Positions 7,200 through 7,693 of a DNA stretch of 7,693 bases are shown piece by piece. How positions within the stretch are numbered: the stretch's first letter is position 1; each line of letters begins with the position of its first letter. The notes below the pieces were generated by a model that was given only the letters and a program-made list of their open reading frames with translations, was not told the DNA's origin and made no database searches. This DNA is from Oscillospiraceae bacterium (GTDB lineage Bacteria > Bacillota_A > Clostridia > Saccharofermentanales > Saccharofermentanaceae). A program made the translations under genes and the position numbers. Location: contig CADAXO010000145.1 in NCBI GenBank assembly GCA_902791885.1, positions 1 to 7,693 of the forward strand, written 5' to 3'.

Positions 7200-7675
7200 T
7201 AAGACAGATTAACAAAACGGATTTTGAGGACTGCATATACGTTATAAGGGAGAGCTTCATGACTGTGGCAAAGCAGTTTGATATCACTCCCGAGAATGCT
7301 CCTGCCTTTACGGCTTATGCGACTGATGAAGCCAAGCTTACACATTGGATGGATAATCAGCACCGTCCGATGTACGGCTATTACGATGACGGCAAGCTCG
7401 CAGGCTACTATAACCTCATGATCAACGGCAGCGAATGCGAGCTCGGAAGTCTGTGTGTTCTGCCTGAGTACCGTCATAAAGGGATAGGAGAAGCGCTCCT
7501 TGAAGATTCGATATCCCGTGCCCGTGAACTCGGATGTGATATTATGAAGCTCAGTATCGTGGAAGAGAATACGGTTCTTCGCAAGTGGTACGAGAGCTTC
7601 GGCTTTATCCACACCGGGACGGTTAAGTACGATTTCTTTCCGTTCACATGCGGGTATCTGGAGAAAGGGATCTGA
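7196..7675 (+). CDS. GNAT-family N-acetyltransferase
   Basis: A cytoplasmic GNAT enzyme, transferring an acyl group from acetyl-CoA to an unknown amine. The 159-residue product starts at the ATG overlapping the upstream stop by 4 bp; the N-terminus 'MIRQINKTDFED' is the normal beginning of the fold, so the longer GTG start at 7160 is unlikely. The acetyl-CoA-binding motif A is clear: 'LGSLCVLPEYRHKGIGEALL' (83-102), with the pyrophosphate loop R93-HKGIG98. The last strands carry 'NTVLRKWYESFGF' (125-137), the typical C-terminal block. The early 'SFMTVAKQFDITPENAP' (20-36) is shared with a GNAT subgroup often found in Firmicutes. There is no good ribosome binding site, so it probably depends on translation of the upstream secreted-protein gene. 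Substrate cannot be predicted. Confidence 0.92.
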   Translation: MIRQINKTDFEDCIYVIRESFMTVAKQFDITPENAPAFTAYATDEAKLTHWMDNQHRPMYGYYDDGKLAGYYNLMINGSECELGSLCVLPEYRHKGIGEALLEDSISRARELGCDIMKLSIVEENTVLRKWYESFGFIHTGTVKYDFFPFTCGYLEKGI

Positions 7676-7693
7676 TCTTCTTATGGATGAATA

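Noticed and set aside
7683..7693. ATG at the right edge as the start of another gene
   Set aside because: Only three codons are visible and the purine-rich stretch before it is too far away to judge.

Overview
This 7.7 kb window looks like chromosomal DNA from a low-to-moderate GC Clostridia-type Firmicute, probably a gut or rumen Lachnospiraceae-like bacterium. The signs are strong AGGAGG-type ribosome binding sites, typical Firmicute promoters and terminators, a secreted protein with a C-terminal DUF4214 region, a B. subtilis-like 156-residue guanine deaminase, and a remnant of a small membrane/HMA-domain protein of a kind seen in gut Clostridia. The exact genus cannot be read from the sequence.

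Layout. (1) Positions 1-1670 (+) hold the tail of a probable metallo-beta-lactamase-fold protein. Three poorly known ORFs follow (up to 73, 97 and 362 aa) whose ends overlap by 4 bp, so they are probably translationally coupled. The middle one resembles DUF6678. This is the accessory-looking part of the window. (2) fdhD (1722-2534, -) is a sulfurtransferase needed for formate dehydrogenase. No formate dehydrogenase gene is nearby. (3) eno (2807-4108, +) is enolase, with a clear promoter, a long leader and a strong terminator. (4) Positions 4189-4445 (-) carry a broken gene for a small Cys-rich, heavy-metal-associated (HMA) protein. It is not visible as one ORF because it is frameshifted near its start and truncated in the HMA domain. 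(5) gpmA (4469-5218, -) is cofactor-dependent phosphoglycerate mutase. (6) A guanine deaminase-like gene (5362-5832, +). (7) A secreted DUF4214 protein (5916-7199, +) whose stop overlaps the start of a GNAT acetyltransferase (7196-7675, +).

The most interesting signal is a shared inverted repeat, GTTAG-N6-CTAAC. It occurs three times in non-coding DNA: at the eno transcription start (2663-2680), in the gpmA promoter (5263-5280, a perfect 18-bp palindrome) and directly before the start codon of the HMA remnant (4446-4463). eno and gpmA catalyse consecutive steps of lower glycolysis. The half-site layout (TTAG...CTAA) resembles operators of DtxR/MntR-type metal regulators, although the regulator is not in the window. 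I infer a local, possibly metal-responsive, regulon joining two glycolytic genes with a metal-handling protein that has since decayed.

The rest is ordinary housekeeping or accessory content. I see no rRNA, tRNA, CRISPR array, insertion sequence or phage gene.
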